64,000 bases of DNA from Streptomyces albireticuli (GCF_021228125.1 NZ_JAJQQS010000026.1:1-64000); one strand, 5' to 3'; counted from the first letter of the stretch, positions 48,632-57,951 are shown. Notes: generated by a model from the letters alone, not told the origin. A program made the numbers and translations.

Positions 48632-50575
48632 TCATGATCGTGGCTGTCGTCGGCCCAGGGCGAAGGCCGCCGCGAACGCGTATGCGTCCGGGTCCCAGCC
48701 GAGCTCCCTGATCTCGTCCGTGCGGGGCAGGCCCGCGCAGGCGCAGCCCGCCAGGCCCCGTTCCTCGGCCAGCAGATAGGCGCTCTGCACGGCTGCTCCG
48801 GCGTCCCAGAAGACGGCCAGCAGCCCGCCCCCGGGGTAACGGGCCATGATCCGCACCCAGTCGGCCCGCCACAGCAGGACGACCGGGGGAGGGCCGGCGG
48901 CCGGATCGCGCCGCAGGTAGCCGTTGACACGGTCGTTCACGGACCGCCGCCAGGCCGGCGGGACGGGATGGCCGATCAGCTCGCTGCCGTCGGCGCAGGC
49001 GTAGAGCCCTGGCGCGAGCCCGGTGACGTCGTTGGCCAGCAGGTACGGGGTGAGGCTGCCGGTGCCGCCGCACGTCGGGCTGGTCGGCGTCGTCTCCTTG
49101 GGGCCGCGGAACAGGCCCGTGAGCACATCGGCGAGGGCGGAGAGCGGCAGCGGGCCGGTCATGTCACGCCGGGAGCGGCGTCGCCTCAGCACCTCGGTGA
49201 CCGCCGAACCGGTGGGTGCGGTGGGCAGCGGGACCCGCAGACCGTCGAGTGACGGGTCGCACCGCTCGGGGATGTCGGAACGCCCGACCTCGGGACCGCG
49301 CTCCAGATCCCGCCAGACGCGGCGTTCGGCGGCGCTCCAGCCCGCGGGGACCGGCCGGCCGGTCCGCGCCCGTCGGCCGCCCGCCGCACCGGCCGGAGCC
49401 GGTGTCCGTGCCTCTTCCCGAGCGCCGGCGGACTCGTACACCCGGTCCGGCGCGAAGGGCCGCAGCTCCTCCGCCGTGAAACGGCCCCCGCCGGTCAGCA
49501 GGCCGAGGACGATCTCCCCGAACACGGGCATGAACTTGAAGCCGTGGCCGCCCAGCCCCGTGACGAGGGTGACCGCCTCATGGCCCGGCGCCCGGCCCAG
49601 GACGAAGTGGTTGTCGGGCGTGCGCGGATACGTGCACACCGTGCTCCGCATCCAGCGGCCCGTCCGCCCGGGAAGATAGCGGCGCAGCTCGGCCGCCGAC
49701 CGCTCGATCTCGTCCCGCCGCACCCGCCGGTCCACGGCGTCCGGGTCGCACGGGGGCGGGTCAGCCTCCTGGCTGCACTTGACGCCGCCGGCCGGGCCGT
49801 CGACGGCAGGCATGGCGAAGAAGATGCCGGGGGCCTGCCAGATGTGCACGGGGAAGCGGTCCGGCGCGAAGTGGTGGGCAGTGTCGGGACGCAGCTCGAA
49901 CCAGTGCTGGACCTGCCGCCGCGCCTGTACGGGCACGGACACCCCGGGCAGCAGCAGCTCGCTCCATGAACCGGGGCAGAGCACCAGGTGCCCCGCCGCG
50001 TAGCGGGCCCGCGGGGTCTCCACCGTCAGCCCCGAGCGTCCGGCGGCGAACCGCACCATCGGCTCGTGGAACCGGAGCCGGGCCCCGTCGCCCCGTGCCA
50101 GCCGGTGGTGCAGGAGCAGGGCCTCCTCCGGGTGGACGAGACCCGCCGTCGGGTCGTAACAGGCCACCGCCTCGTCCGGCACCCAGGCACCGGGAACGGA
50201 CAGCCGCCGGATGCCGTCGGCGTCCAGCATGTGGTGCTCCAGCGCGAACCGGCGCGCGCACTCGGCGGTGCGCACCACCGCCTCACTGTCCTCCCGGCCC
50301 GTGATCAGCACACCGGTGCGCCGCCACACGGCACGCCCGGTGGTCCGGGAGAGCTCCTCCCACAACTCGTGGGCGCGGAGCAGCAGGGGCACGAACGCGG
50401 CTCCTTCCGCGTAGGCACGGCGCACGATGCGCGTGCCCCCGTGGCTCGACCCGCGGGCGTGCGCGGGGCCGAACCGCTCCAGGCCCAGGACGCGCATCCC
50501 GGCCGCCGCCAGGGCACGCACCGTGCTGCTCCCCGCCGCGCCCAGGCCGACGACCACGACGTCGTACGTCTCCAC
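48632..50575 (-). CDS. Fusion: monomeric sarcosine oxidase-like domain and SagB-type nitroreductase domain
   Basis: Encodes 647 residues. Residues 1-about 390 are an MSOX/N-methyltryptophan oxidase-type flavoenzyme: YDVVVVGLGAAGSSTVRALA binds FAD, and VCTYPRTPDNHFVLGRAPG gives the Cys expected to hold covalent FAD, then LVTGLGGHGFKFMPVFGEIV. After a Pro/Ala/Arg linker, about 440-640 is a nitroreductase fold of the SagB/McbC kind (VTEVLRRRRSRRDMTGPLPL, DVTGLAPGLYACADGSEL, FWDAGAAVQSAYLLAEERGL) that binds FMN. Such a fusion is unusual: an amine oxidase with an azoline- or peptide-type dehydrogenase. The substrate is unknown. ATG 50575 has GAGGAG upstream. Confidence 0.85.
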   Translation of the reverse strand: METYDVVVVGLGAAGSSTVRALAAAGMRVLGLERFGPAHARGSSHGGTRIVRRAYAEGAAFVPLLLRAHELWEELSRTTGRAVWRRTGVLITGREDSEAVVRTAECARRFALEHHMLDADGIRRLSVPGAWVPDEAVACYDPTAGLVHPEEALLLHHRLARGDGARLRFHEPMVRFAAGRSGLTVETPRARYAAGHLVLCPGSWSELLLPGVSVPVQARRQVQHWFELRPDTAHHFAPDRFPVHIWQAPGIFFAMPAVDGPAGGVKCSQEADPPPCDPDAVDRRVRRDEIERSAAELRRYLPGRTGRWMRSTVCTYPRTPDNHFVLGRAPGHEAVTLVTGLGGHGFKFMPVFGEIVLGLLTGGGRFTAEELRPFAPDRVYESAGAREEARTPAPAGAAGGRRARTGRPVPAGWSAAERRVWRDLERGPEVGRSDIPERCDPSLDGLRVPLPTAPTGSAVTEVLRRRRSRRDMTGPLPLSALADVLTGLFRGPKETTPTSPTCGGTGSLTPYLLANDVTGLAPGLYACADGSELIGHPVPPAWRRSVNDRVNGYLRRDPAAGPPPVVLLWRADWVRIMARYPGGGLLAVFWDAGAAVQSAYLLAEERGLAGCACAGLPRTDEIRELGWDPDAYAFAAAFALGRRQPRS

Positions 50576-50584
50576 CGGAACTCC

Positions 50585-51319
50585 TCACTCCTGCGGCCGC
50601 GCGCGCAGCGTGGCCAGGAACCGGCCGTCCGCGCCCGCTTCGACGTGGGTCTCGAACCCTCTGTCCGCGGCGCGCGCCGCCAGCGTGTCCGGGTCCAGGT
50701 CGAGCCAGGGGAACCAGGGGCCCGCCTGCCCGGCGTACAGGTGCCGGATGCGGCGGTCGCCCGGGTAGGGGCGGTCCCCGCCGGCCGTCCAGTCGTCCAG
50801 GCCGCGTCCGTCCCTCCCCGACATCAGCACGCTGCCTCCCGGGGCCAGCAGGCCCGCCAGCCGGTCGAGCAGCGCCGGGAGCAGCGCGAGCCGCCCTGCG
50901 AGGCCGGTGTTGTTCCCCATCAGCAGCAGATGCCGGTAGGCGCGGGTGGGCCGGAAGGTCCACAGGTCGGCGAGCCGTACCCGGCAGCCGTGGAGCACCG
51001 CCTGTTCCACCGCGGCCTCCAGCAGGTCGATGCCTTCGGCGTCGATCCCGCGGGCCATGAGGTGTTCCAGGTGCCGGCCGGTGGAGCACCCGATGTCGAG
51101 CACCGGGCCTTCCTCGATCATGTCCAGGGCGCGGAGGTCGGCCGGCGCGGTGGCACCGGACTCCCGGAGCCACCACCGCAGGCTGGTCGGTTCGGGAAGG
51201 CGGCCCTCGCGCTCCACCAGTAGCTCACCACGGGCCCCGCGCTCCCTCAGGGCCTGTCCGTCCAGGGGCTGACCGGCCCCCGACGGGTTCTCGCAGGAAC
51301 AACTGCACGGATGCCTCAT
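50585..51319 (-). CDS. SAM-dependent methyltransferase (class I)
   Basis: Encodes 244 residues. ALDMIEEGPVLDIGCSTGRH is motif I (G-x-S-T-G-R), followed by GIDAEGIDLLEAAVEQAVLH. ATG 51319 is chosen because AGGAAGG precedes it; this gives an N-terminus MRHPCSCSCENPSG with three alternating cysteines. It could also be a non-methylating dehydratase-like member. First gene of the operon with the oxidase fusion and ligase; the 9-bp gap to the next gene implies coupling. Confidence 0.82.
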   Translation of the reverse strand: MRHPCSCSCENPSGAGQPLDGQALRERGARGELLVEREGRLPEPTSLRWWLRESGATAPADLRALDMIEEGPVLDIGCSTGRHLEHLMARGIDAEGIDLLEAAVEQAVLHGCRVRLADLWTFRPTRAYRHLLLMGNNTGLAGRLALLPALLDRLAGLLAPGGSVLMSGRDGRGLDDWTAGGDRPYPGDRRIRHLYAGQAGPWFPWLDLDPDTLAARAADRGFETHVEAGADGRFLATLRARPQE

Positions 51320-51723
51320 GTGTCGCGCCTTCCTCGAGGCATGTGCGACGGCGCCGCCGTCGCCGCCTGCCGACGAAGCCCCTCCCCGGCCGGGCGAACC
51401 GGTCACAGGCTTCCCGGGCACCCTGGGCGCAACCCTTCCCCTGTGCGAACTAATCCGAAAGCGTGAACGGCAGTCTCTGCTGAAACGGTTTCTCCCTCCC
51501 GCGTGCTCCGGCGCGCACCCGTGCCCCACACCGACCTTTTTCACCCCCGATGGGTGTTGACGTACACCCGAGTTCATCATCGGGGCGGCAGTGCACCACC
51601 GGGCGATGACGGGGCGCGCGCCGACGCCGTGCCGGGAACCCCGGGAAGCACCGGCGGCTTCCCGCCGGTGCTCGTCGGACGCGTCGCATCTGCGAATCCG
51701 TGTCCCCGGCCGACACCGGTCGG
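51320..51723 (-). other. Intergenic region upstream of the methyltransferase operon
   Basis: No gene is seen in these 404 bases. An in-frame extension of the methyltransferase frame to 51580 has no supporting start signal and is rich in Arg/Gly. The promoter of the three-gene operon should be here, but I could not pick clear -35 and -10 boxes. No small precursor-peptide frame with a ribosome-binding site was found on either strand. Confidence 0.4.
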
Positions 51724-52536
51724 CTACGACCAGACGCCCGTCGCCGCCGTCGCCCGCACGTAATCCCGGAAGGAGCGCGGCTCCCTGCCCAGGGCCTGCC
51801 GGACGCCGTCGCTCAGGAAGTCGTCGGCTCCCTCGCCGATGCCGGCGAGGAAGCCCGCGACCGCCTCGGCGTCGTCCCGCGGGATGCCCGCGCCGGTGAG
51901 GTTCTCGACGTAGACGGCCGGTGGGACGTGCCGGTGGCGGACGTCACGGCCCGCCGCCTCGCCGATCAGGGCCAGCGCCTCCGCGAACGAGAGCGTCTCC
52001 GGCCCCGACAGCTCGTAGGTCCGCCCGTCGTGGCCGTCGGCGGTGAGCGCCGCCACCGCGACGTCGGCGATGTCCTCGGCGTCGATGAACGGCTCGCGGC
52101 CGTCGCCCGCCGGCGTCGACACCTCGCCCGCCAGGACCTCGGGCAGGAAGAAGTCCGCCGCCGCGAAGTTCTGCGCGAACCAGCACGGGCGCAGGATCGT
52201 CCACTCCAGCCCCGACTCTCGGACCGCCGCCTCGGTCGGCGGCACCCCGCCCTCGTCGATGCCGCGCACCGACAGCTGGACGAGCCGCCGGACGCCCGCC
52301 TCCTTGGCTGCCGCCACGAAGTCCGCCCGCTCGGGCAGGCCGAGCGTCTCGGTCGGGACGATGTACACGGCCTCCACGCCGGCGAGGGCCGGGGCCCAGG
52401 TGGTGCGGTCCGCCCAGTCGAAGCGGGTGGCGCCGGAGCGCGAGGCGGCCCGGACGGAGTGGCCGAGGGAGGTGAGGCGGGTGAGGACGCGGCTGCCGGT
52501 CTTGCCGGAGGCGCCGAGTACGAGGATCTCTGTCAT
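51724..52536 (-). CDS. NAD(P)-binding NmrA-like protein
   Basis: Encodes 270 residues. The N-terminal ILVLGASGKTGSRVLTRLTS is a dinucleotide-binding GxxGxxG-type motif, as in NmrA and atypical short-chain dehydrogenases. LEWTILRPCWFAQNF is the typical core. No Tyr-x-x-x-Lys catalytic pair is evident, so it may sense NADP rather than catalyse a reaction. Faces the methyltransferase operon but is separated by about 400 bp. Confidence 0.82.
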   Translation of the reverse strand: MTEILVLGASGKTGSRVLTRLTSLGHSVRAASRSGATRFDWADRTTWAPALAGVEAVYIVPTETLGLPERADFVAAAKEAGVRRLVQLSVRGIDEGGVPPTEAAVRESGLEWTILRPCWFAQNFAAADFFLPEVLAGEVSTPAGDGREPFIDAEDIADVAVAALTADGHDGRTYELSGPETLSFAEALALIGEAAGRDVRHRHVPPAVYVENLTGAGIPRDDAEAVAGFLAGIGEGADDFLSDGVRQALGREPRSFRDYVRATAATGVWS

Positions 52537-52756
52537 GACACCCAGTCAACCGGCGGGCGGGACGTGACTCCATGGGTGAGAGGACGGGGTGCATAGGAGA
52601 TCGTCCGGCCGCGGCCGGCGCCGGGCCGTCCGAGGGGAGCGCCCGGGCCCTTCGGTACTTCCCGTGAAAAGGAGTGGGGTGGTTACGCACGGATCAGCGG
52701 TCTCTCGATGCCTCCGAACCCGGTGACACCACCCCGAGCCGGGGGAGAGCCGCTGG

Positions 52757-52783
52757 GCCGCCGGCCGGTCTCGGCCGGTCGGC
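52757..52783 (-). terminator. Hairpin after the acyl-CoA dehydrogenase operon
   Basis: CCGGCCG (52761-52767) pairs with CGGCCGG (52772-52778) around a 4-nt loop, extended by GCCG (52757-52760) with CGGC (52780-52783) after a bulged T. It lies just downstream of the last gene of the minus-strand operon. Stem is imperfect, so this is a moderate call. Confidence 0.45.
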
Positions 52784-52810
52784 GGCGAGGCGGGGTGTGG
52801 GGGCGAGGGG

Positions 52811-53878
52811 TCAGGGTGTGGTGGTGAGGGTGGGCCAGAGGGTGGTGGCGGTGAGGGGGCGGGCCAGGCGGCGCGCCCAGTAGGTTTCGTCACCGTCTTC
52901 GTCGCGCCAGGACCACAGACGGGTGGTGGCGAGGTGGAGCGGGCTGAGCCGCGTGATGCCGATGGCGCCGTGGAGTTGGTGGGCGATGCGGGCGATCTCG
53001 GCGGCCGAGGCGGAGGCCTGGGTCTTCGCGGCGGCGATGGCGACGTGTGCGGCCGTCCCGCCGGTGTCGAGCGGCACGGCGGCGGCCTCGACGGCGGCGC
53101 GGACCAAGGCGGTCTCCTCGATCAGCCGCGCTTCTTCCTGCTTGACGGCCTGGAAGCGGCTGAGCGGACGACCGAACTGGGTGCGGGCGGTGGTGTGGGC
53201 GACCGTCAGATCGGCGCAGCGTCCGGCAGCACCGGCGATCAGGGCGGAGCGGGCCAGGGCCGCGCGGAGCCGGGCCTCGTCGAGCAGTTCGGGGGAGATC
53301 CGGCGGACCCGGGAGGCGGGGATCTCAAGGGTGGCGAGGTGCAGGTCGTCGCGGGGTTCCTCGGCGAGGTTGCCGCCGGGGGTGAGGACGGCCTGGCCGG
53401 GGGTGAGGGTGAACAGGGCAGGGCCGAAGGGGGCGGCGGCCAGCACGACCACCGCGGTGGCGGTGCGAGCCCAGGGGACACGGCGCAGGGTGCCGGTGAC
53501 CCGCAGGGTGTCGTCGTCCCCGGAGGAACCGGCCGAGCCGACGGCGGAGGCGGCCGGGTGGGCGTAACGGATCGTGAGGTCGGGGGCGATCGCGTAGCTG
53601 AGCGGGCCGTCCGGGACGGGGAGGCCGGCGCGGCGCAGCAGGGGGCGGGCGACCAGGGCGGTCTCGGCGAGGGGGGCGGGGACGGCGCGGAATCCCGCTT
53701 CCCGGGCGGCGGCGAGGAGTTCGGCCGTGGAGGCGTCCTCGGAGGGGAGGGACACGGCGTCGGGGGCGGTGGTGTTGGCGACGACGGCGATGGTGTCCGC
53801 GGCGGCGTGGAAGGCGGCGGTGTCGTAGGCGTCGGCGGAGATGACGGGGGCGCCGGTGTCTATCGTGCGGGTGTTCAT
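52811..53878 (-). CDS. Acyl-CoA dehydrogenase-like subunit, divergent
   Basis: Encodes 355 residues. The C-terminal helical part is typical (LTVAHTTARTQFGRPLSRFQ, RIAHQLHGAIGITRLSPLHL), but the N-terminal half is degenerate and the catalytic Glu region is not evident. Its start overlaps the stop of the complete dehydrogenase gene. In actinobacteria such pairs form heterotetramers in which only one subunit carries the catalytic base (FadE/ChsE type). I infer the same here. Confidence 0.8.
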   Translation of the reverse strand: MNTRTIDTGAPVISADAYDTAAFHAAADTIAVVANTTAPDAVSLPSEDASTAELLAAAREAGFRAVPAPLAETALVARPLLRRAGLPVPDGPLSYAIAPDLTIRYAHPAASAVGSAGSSGDDDTLRVTGTLRRVPWARTATAVVVLAAAPFGPALFTLTPGQAVLTPGGNLAEEPRDDLHLATLEIPASRVRRISPELLDEARLRAALARSALIAGAAGRCADLTVAHTTARTQFGRPLSRFQAVKQEEARLIEETALVRAAVEAAAVPLDTGGTAAHVAIAAAKTQASASAAEIARIAHQLHGAIGITRLSPLHLATTRLWSWRDEDGDETYWARRLARPLTATTLWPTLTTTP

Positions 53879-55065
53879 CAGCGCTGCTCCAGACCTCGGG
53901 TGATGATGCCGCGAAGGATTTCGTTGGTGCCGCCGCGCAGGGTGTAGCCGGGGCTGTGCAGCAGGGCGAAGGCGAGCAGTTCGGGGTGGCTGCCGGGGGT
54001 GGCGTGCGGGTCCGCCGGGGTCGGCAGGATGCCGCGGACGGTGTCGACCAGCGCGCCCTCCAGGCGGGTGCCGAGGTCCTTGACCAGGGCGGCCTGGGTG
54101 TCGGGCGAGTGCCCGGCGTCCAGAGCCGCGGCCACGCCGAGGGACAGCCGGCGGATGCTGAGCAGTCGGGCCGTCAGGATGCCGACCCGGGTGAGCTGTT
54201 CGGCCGTGGCCGAGCCGTGCTCGAGTTCGCGGAGCAGGGAGACCAGCAGGGGGAAGGTGGACAGGTAGCGTTCCGGGCCGCTTCGCTCGAAGGCGAGTTC
54301 ACCGGTGACCTGCTGCCAGCCGCCGCCCCGCTCCCCGAGCAGCATGCCGTCGGGGACGTCGACGCCTTCCAGGTGGACGGCGTTGAAGCGGTGCTCGCCG
54401 CTCATCAGGTGGATCGGCTCGATGCGTACGCCCGGCGCGCGCAGGTCGACGATGAACTGGCTGAGCCCGGCGTGCTTGTCCTCGGTGTCGTCGGTGCGGG
54501 CCAGGACGATGGCGTAGTCGTTGACGTGGGCGCCGCCGGTCCACATCTTGGTGCCCGTCAACCGCCAGCCGTCGGCGGTGCGTTCGGCGCGGGTGGCGAC
54601 CGAGGCGAGGTCGGATCCGCTGTTCTTCTCGCTCATCCCGATGGAGAAGAAGCACCGCCCGGCGGCGATCCTCGGCAGAAAGAAGCGACGCTGCTCCTCG
54701 GTGCCGTGCTGGAGGACGGACGGGCCTGCCTGCCGGTCGGAGACCCAGTGGGCGCTGACCGGGGCGCCGGCCGCGAGCAGTTCCTCGATCACCACGTAAC
54801 GTTCCAGGAAGCCGCGGCCCGCGCCGCCGTACTCGGTGGGCAGGGCCATGCCGACCCAGCCGCGCTCGGCGAGGCGGCGGCTGAAGCCGGGGTCCCAGCC
54901 GGCCAGCCAGGAGTCGGGGCGGCCGAGGACGGTGCCGCGGGCACGCTCCTCGTCGACGAAGGCGCGGACCTCGGCGCGGAGCCGGCGGGCCGATTCGGGC
55001 AGGGCGACGTCGGGGAATGCGATCGGTGAAAGTGCCGAGGTCGGTGAAGGCGTCGAAGGCGGCAT
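53878..55065 (-). CDS. Acyl-CoA dehydrogenase
   Basis: Encodes 395 residues. FAD/substrate motifs: FFSIGMSEKNSGSDLASVAT, GTKMWTGGAHVNDYAIVLAR, and C-terminal GYTLRGGTNEILRGIITRGL. It oxidises an acyl-CoA to the 2-enoyl-CoA with electrons going to electron-transfer flavoprotein. It is coupled to the following divergent subunit and lies downstream of two CoA-transferases, which fits an acyl-CoA catabolic pathway. Confidence 0.9.
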   Translation of the reverse strand: MPPSTPSPTSALSPIAFPDVALPESARRLRAEVRAFVDEERARGTVLGRPDSWLAGWDPGFSRRLAERGWVGMALPTEYGGAGRGFLERYVVIEELLAAGAPVSAHWVSDRQAGPSVLQHGTEEQRRFFLPRIAAGRCFFSIGMSEKNSGSDLASVATRAERTADGWRLTGTKMWTGGAHVNDYAIVLARTDDTEDKHAGLSQFIVDLRAPGVRIEPIHLMSGEHRFNAVHLEGVDVPDGMLLGERGGGWQQVTGELAFERSGPERYLSTFPLLVSLLRELEHGSATAEQLTRVGILTARLLSIRRLSLGVAAALDAGHSPDTQAALVKDLGTRLEGALVDTVRGILPTPADPHATPGSHPELLAFALLHSPGYTLRGGTNEILRGIITRGLEQR

Positions 55066-55149
55066 GGCTCATTCGCTCCCGGGTCGGTGAATTGATTGAT
55101 GCATTTCTTCGCGGTTCCTTGCGTTACGGAGCTTCGTCACGGAAATCGG

Positions 55150-56343
55150 TCAGCCCGTGGTGTGCAGCAGGGAAGGGTCGAAGCCGGCTTCGCGGAGCAC
55201 CTCGTCGGTGTGCTGGCCGATGCCCGGGCAGGGCCGCAGCTCCGGCTCCGGATCGGCCGAGTAGCGCACCGGGCGGCCGATGACCCGGTAGCGGCCCTCG
55301 GTGGGGTGTTCGGCCTCGTACAGCAGGCCGCCCTCTTGGGCGTAGGCGGTGGTGGCGGCCGAGGCCAGGTCGAGCACGGGGGCGGCGGCGATGCCCGCCC
55401 CGTCGCAGAACGCCTGCCACTCGGCGCTGGTGTGCCGCGGCGTCAGCCCCGCGAGCAGCGGATAGAACGCGTCGGCGTTGCGGGCCCGGTCGGGGCCGGT
55501 GGAGAAACGCGGGTCGGCGGCCAGTTCGGGGCGGCCCACGAAGGCGGTGAAGTCCCGCCAGTTGCGGTCGCTGTGCGGCAGGATGCACATCCAGCCGTCG
55601 GCGGTGCGCAGGGCTCGGCGCCGCGGGCTGAGCGAGCGGGCCGAGCCGAAGGCTCCGTCGGCCTCCAGGGCGGCCGCTCCCAGGTGCTCGACCAGGTTGA
55701 AGGCGAGCATGGTGTCGGCCATCGGGACCTCGATGTGCTGTCCGGTGCCGCCGTGCTCCCGGTAGTGCAGCGCGGCCAGTACCGACTGGGCGATCTGCAT
55801 GCCGCAGATCTTGTCGGCGAGGACGGTGGGAACGTAGTGCGGTTGGCCGGAGACCTGGTGGTTGAGCCAGACCAGGCCGCTGGCCGCCTGGATGATGTCG
55901 TCGTAGGCGGCGTGCGTGCCGTAACGGCTGTCGCTGCGGAAGCCCTGGGCATTGGCGTAGATCAGGCCGGGGTTGACGGCCGCGACCTCGTCGTAGCCGA
56001 GGCGGAGCCTCTCCAGGGCCTGCGGGCGCAGGTTGGTGATGAAGACGTCGGCGGTGCCCAGCAGGGCGAGCAGCGCGTCGCGGCCGTGCGGGGCCTTGAG
56101 GTCGATGGCGGCGCTGCGCTTGTTGCGGTTCAGGTTGAGTGCCGGGCCGCCCATGCCGGGGTGGCGGCGCGGTGGGTAGTGGCGCGTCATGTCGCCCGTG
56201 GGCGGCTCGACCTTGATCACGTCCGCGCCCAGGTCACCGAGTTCCCTGGCGGCGTACGGGGCCATGATCACGCCGGCCAGTTCGATGACGCGGACTCCGG
56301 CGAGGAGTCCGCGACCGGACGGGCCGCTCGGCTTCTCGGGCAT
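55150..56343 (-). CDS. CaiB/BaiF-type CoA-transferase
   Basis: Encodes 397 residues. Family motifs: RVIELAGVIMAPYAARELGD, LGADVIKVEPPTGD, NLNRNKRSAAIDLKAPHGRD, and YDDIIQAASGLVWLNHQVSG where the catalytic aspartate lies, then GTGQHIEVPMADTMLAFNLV. It transfers CoA between carboxylic acids and would activate the substrate for the dehydrogenases. GGAGGC precedes ATG 56343. Confidence 0.9.
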   Translation of the reverse strand: MPEKPSGPSGRGLLAGVRVIELAGVIMAPYAARELGDLGADVIKVEPPTGDMTRHYPPRRHPGMGGPALNLNRNKRSAAIDLKAPHGRDALLALLGTADVFITNLRPQALERLRLGYDEVAAVNPGLIYANAQGFRSDSRYGTHAAYDDIIQAASGLVWLNHQVSGQPHYVPTVLADKICGMQIAQSVLAALHYREHGGTGQHIEVPMADTMLAFNLVEHLGAAALEADGAFGSARSLSPRRRALRTADGWMCILPHSDRNWRDFTAFVGRPELAADPRFSTGPDRARNADAFYPLLAGLTPRHTSAEWQAFCDGAGIAAAPVLDLASAATTAYAQEGGLLYEAEHPTEGRYRVIGRPVRYSADPEPELRPCPGIGQHTDEVLREAGFDPSLLHTTG

Positions 56344-56427
56344 TGTGCGGTGCCTCCTGGGGCATCGGGTGGGGCGGGCGAACGGAGGTGCGTGGATCGC
56401 GGCAGTGGCGGGTCCCGGAGAAGTGGT

Positions 56428-57882
56428 CTAGCGCCACTGGAGCGCGGCGGACCCGAGCGGGGAACGTCGGCCGGCCTGTGGGACCGTGCGCCCGCTGTAC
56501 GTGAACGGTGTCGCCGGCTCGGTGAGCGGGCCGAAGTCGGTCTCGGCGGTCGACAGCGCGGCGAACGGCGTGCGCCCGGGCCGGGGCAGATCGAGTACGT
56601 CCTCCCGTGCGAGCAGCCCGAGTTCCCGTACCCAGTGGCAGACCCCGGCCAAGGTCACACGGATCCGCCAGGAGCCGCCGTCGGTGGCACGCCTGCGCAG
56701 GACCGTTGCCACGGCGGCGGCCCCGAGGTAGGCGGCGAGGTAGTCATTGAGCAGGTACGTCGGCGGCAGCGACGGTCGGTCGGTCCACTCCTCGACGGCG
56801 AATCCCGTTGCCGAACAGGCGAGTTGGTCGAAACCGCCGCGTTCGGCCCAGGGGCCTTCGGCGCCCCAGGCGTGGTATTCGAGGGTGATGAGTCCGGGGC
56901 GGCGCCGGACGAGTTCCTCGGTCCGTGCCCCGTGCCGGGCGAGTCCCCGGTAGGCGTGCACGAAGACGTCCGCGTCCTGGAGCGCTTCGTGGAAGGCCGC
57001 ACGGTCGTGATCGTCACGCAGGTCGCAGTAGGCGTTGCGCTTGCCGCCACCGGTCATCGCGATCATCGGGATCGGGTCGGGGCGGTCGGGGCGCGACAGG
57101 TGCAGCACGTCGGCGCCGAACTGGGCGAGGAGCCGCGCCGCGACGGGACCCGCGATGACATGGGTGAGATCGAGCACCCGTACGCCCGTGAGCGCCTCGT
57201 CGGCCTCACCGATCGGCTCCAGCGGCCGGACCGGTCCGTCACCGACGCGTTCGATCTCGACGACCGGACGCTGGGCCACGTACCGCCCGGCGGGGTGCGC
57301 GAGCCACTCGTCGCGGGTGCGCGCGACGCAGGCGACGCCACCCCGCGCGCAGACGGCCTCCTCCAGCGTGAAGGCGTCCCAGTCGGCCGTGGCCCGCGCG
57401 ATCCCCACCTTGTCGGGCCCGCGCCCGAGCACGGAGCAGACCGCGTCCCGCAGATGCGGATAGGTGGTGATGAGGAAGATCCACCGGCCGTCACGCGCCC
57501 GGTAGAAGTCGTTGTTGCCGAGCAGCGTCGGATCGTCGAGGAGAGCGCCGATCGGGCGTCCCGAGAGCGTCGTGTGATACGTGGCCATGAGCTGGTCGAT
57601 CGCGGCCCCGGCCCGCACCCGAACCCTCTGGTGCGGGTGACCGCGCTGTTCGCCGACCGCCGCCGTCTGCCGCCCGAAGACACCGATCGCGGCGGACATG
57701 GCGTCGGCGAGGCGGTGCACCGAGGGCACCAGGGGACCGGCCCCGACGACGGTGATGTCCTCGGCTCCCCGGGCCGGATCAGGGTCGCCGAGGGTGTGCA
57801 GCAGCCGGGAGAGCATCTCGCCGACCGAGGTCGGCGAGCTCGGCGAGGTCGTCCCGGTCGTGGTGAGCGTGTGCGAAGTCAT
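56428..57882 (-). CDS. CaiB/BaiF-type CoA-transferase, second, with extended N-terminus
   Basis: Encodes 484 residues. The first 210 residues contain HTTLSGRPIGALLDDPTLLG and a C-terminal-domain-like part, and residues about 225-484 hold TGVRVLDLTHVIAGPVAARL, QFGADVLHLSRPDRP and FDQLACSATGFAVEEWTDRP. The order looks rearranged relative to the first transferase, as in the actinobacterial long type. It probably acts as a partner in the same pathway. It is the first gene after the IclR gene in the same direction. Confidence 0.82.
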   Translation of the reverse strand: MTSHTLTTTGTTSPSSPTSVGEMLSRLLHTLGDPDPARGAEDITVVGAGPLVPSVHRLADAMSAAIGVFGRQTAAVGEQRGHPHQRVRVRAGAAIDQLMATYHTTLSGRPIGALLDDPTLLGNNDFYRARDGRWIFLITTYPHLRDAVCSVLGRGPDKVGIARATADWDAFTLEEAVCARGGVACVARTRDEWLAHPAGRYVAQRPVVEIERVGDGPVRPLEPIGEADEALTGVRVLDLTHVIAGPVAARLLAQFGADVLHLSRPDRPDPIPMIAMTGGGKRNAYCDLRDDHDRAAFHEALQDADVFVHAYRGLARHGARTEELVRRRPGLITLEYHAWGAEGPWAERGGFDQLACSATGFAVEEWTDRPSLPPTYLLNDYLAAYLGAAAVATVLRRRATDGGSWRIRVTLAGVCHWVRELGLLAREDVLDLPRPGRTPFAALSTAETDFGPLTEPATPFTYSGRTVPQAGRRSPLGSAALQWR

Positions 57883-57951
57883 GCCGGGATGCTCGTTCCC
57901 GGCACCGCACGAGCGCCCGGATTCACGGATATCCGTGAATCGATGCGGATG

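Noticed and set aside
47044..51723. Thiazole/oxazole peptide (RiPP) cluster
   Set aside because: The SagB-type domain is present, but there is no YcaO cyclodehydratase, no E1-like partner and no precursor peptide frame with a ribosome-binding site nearby.
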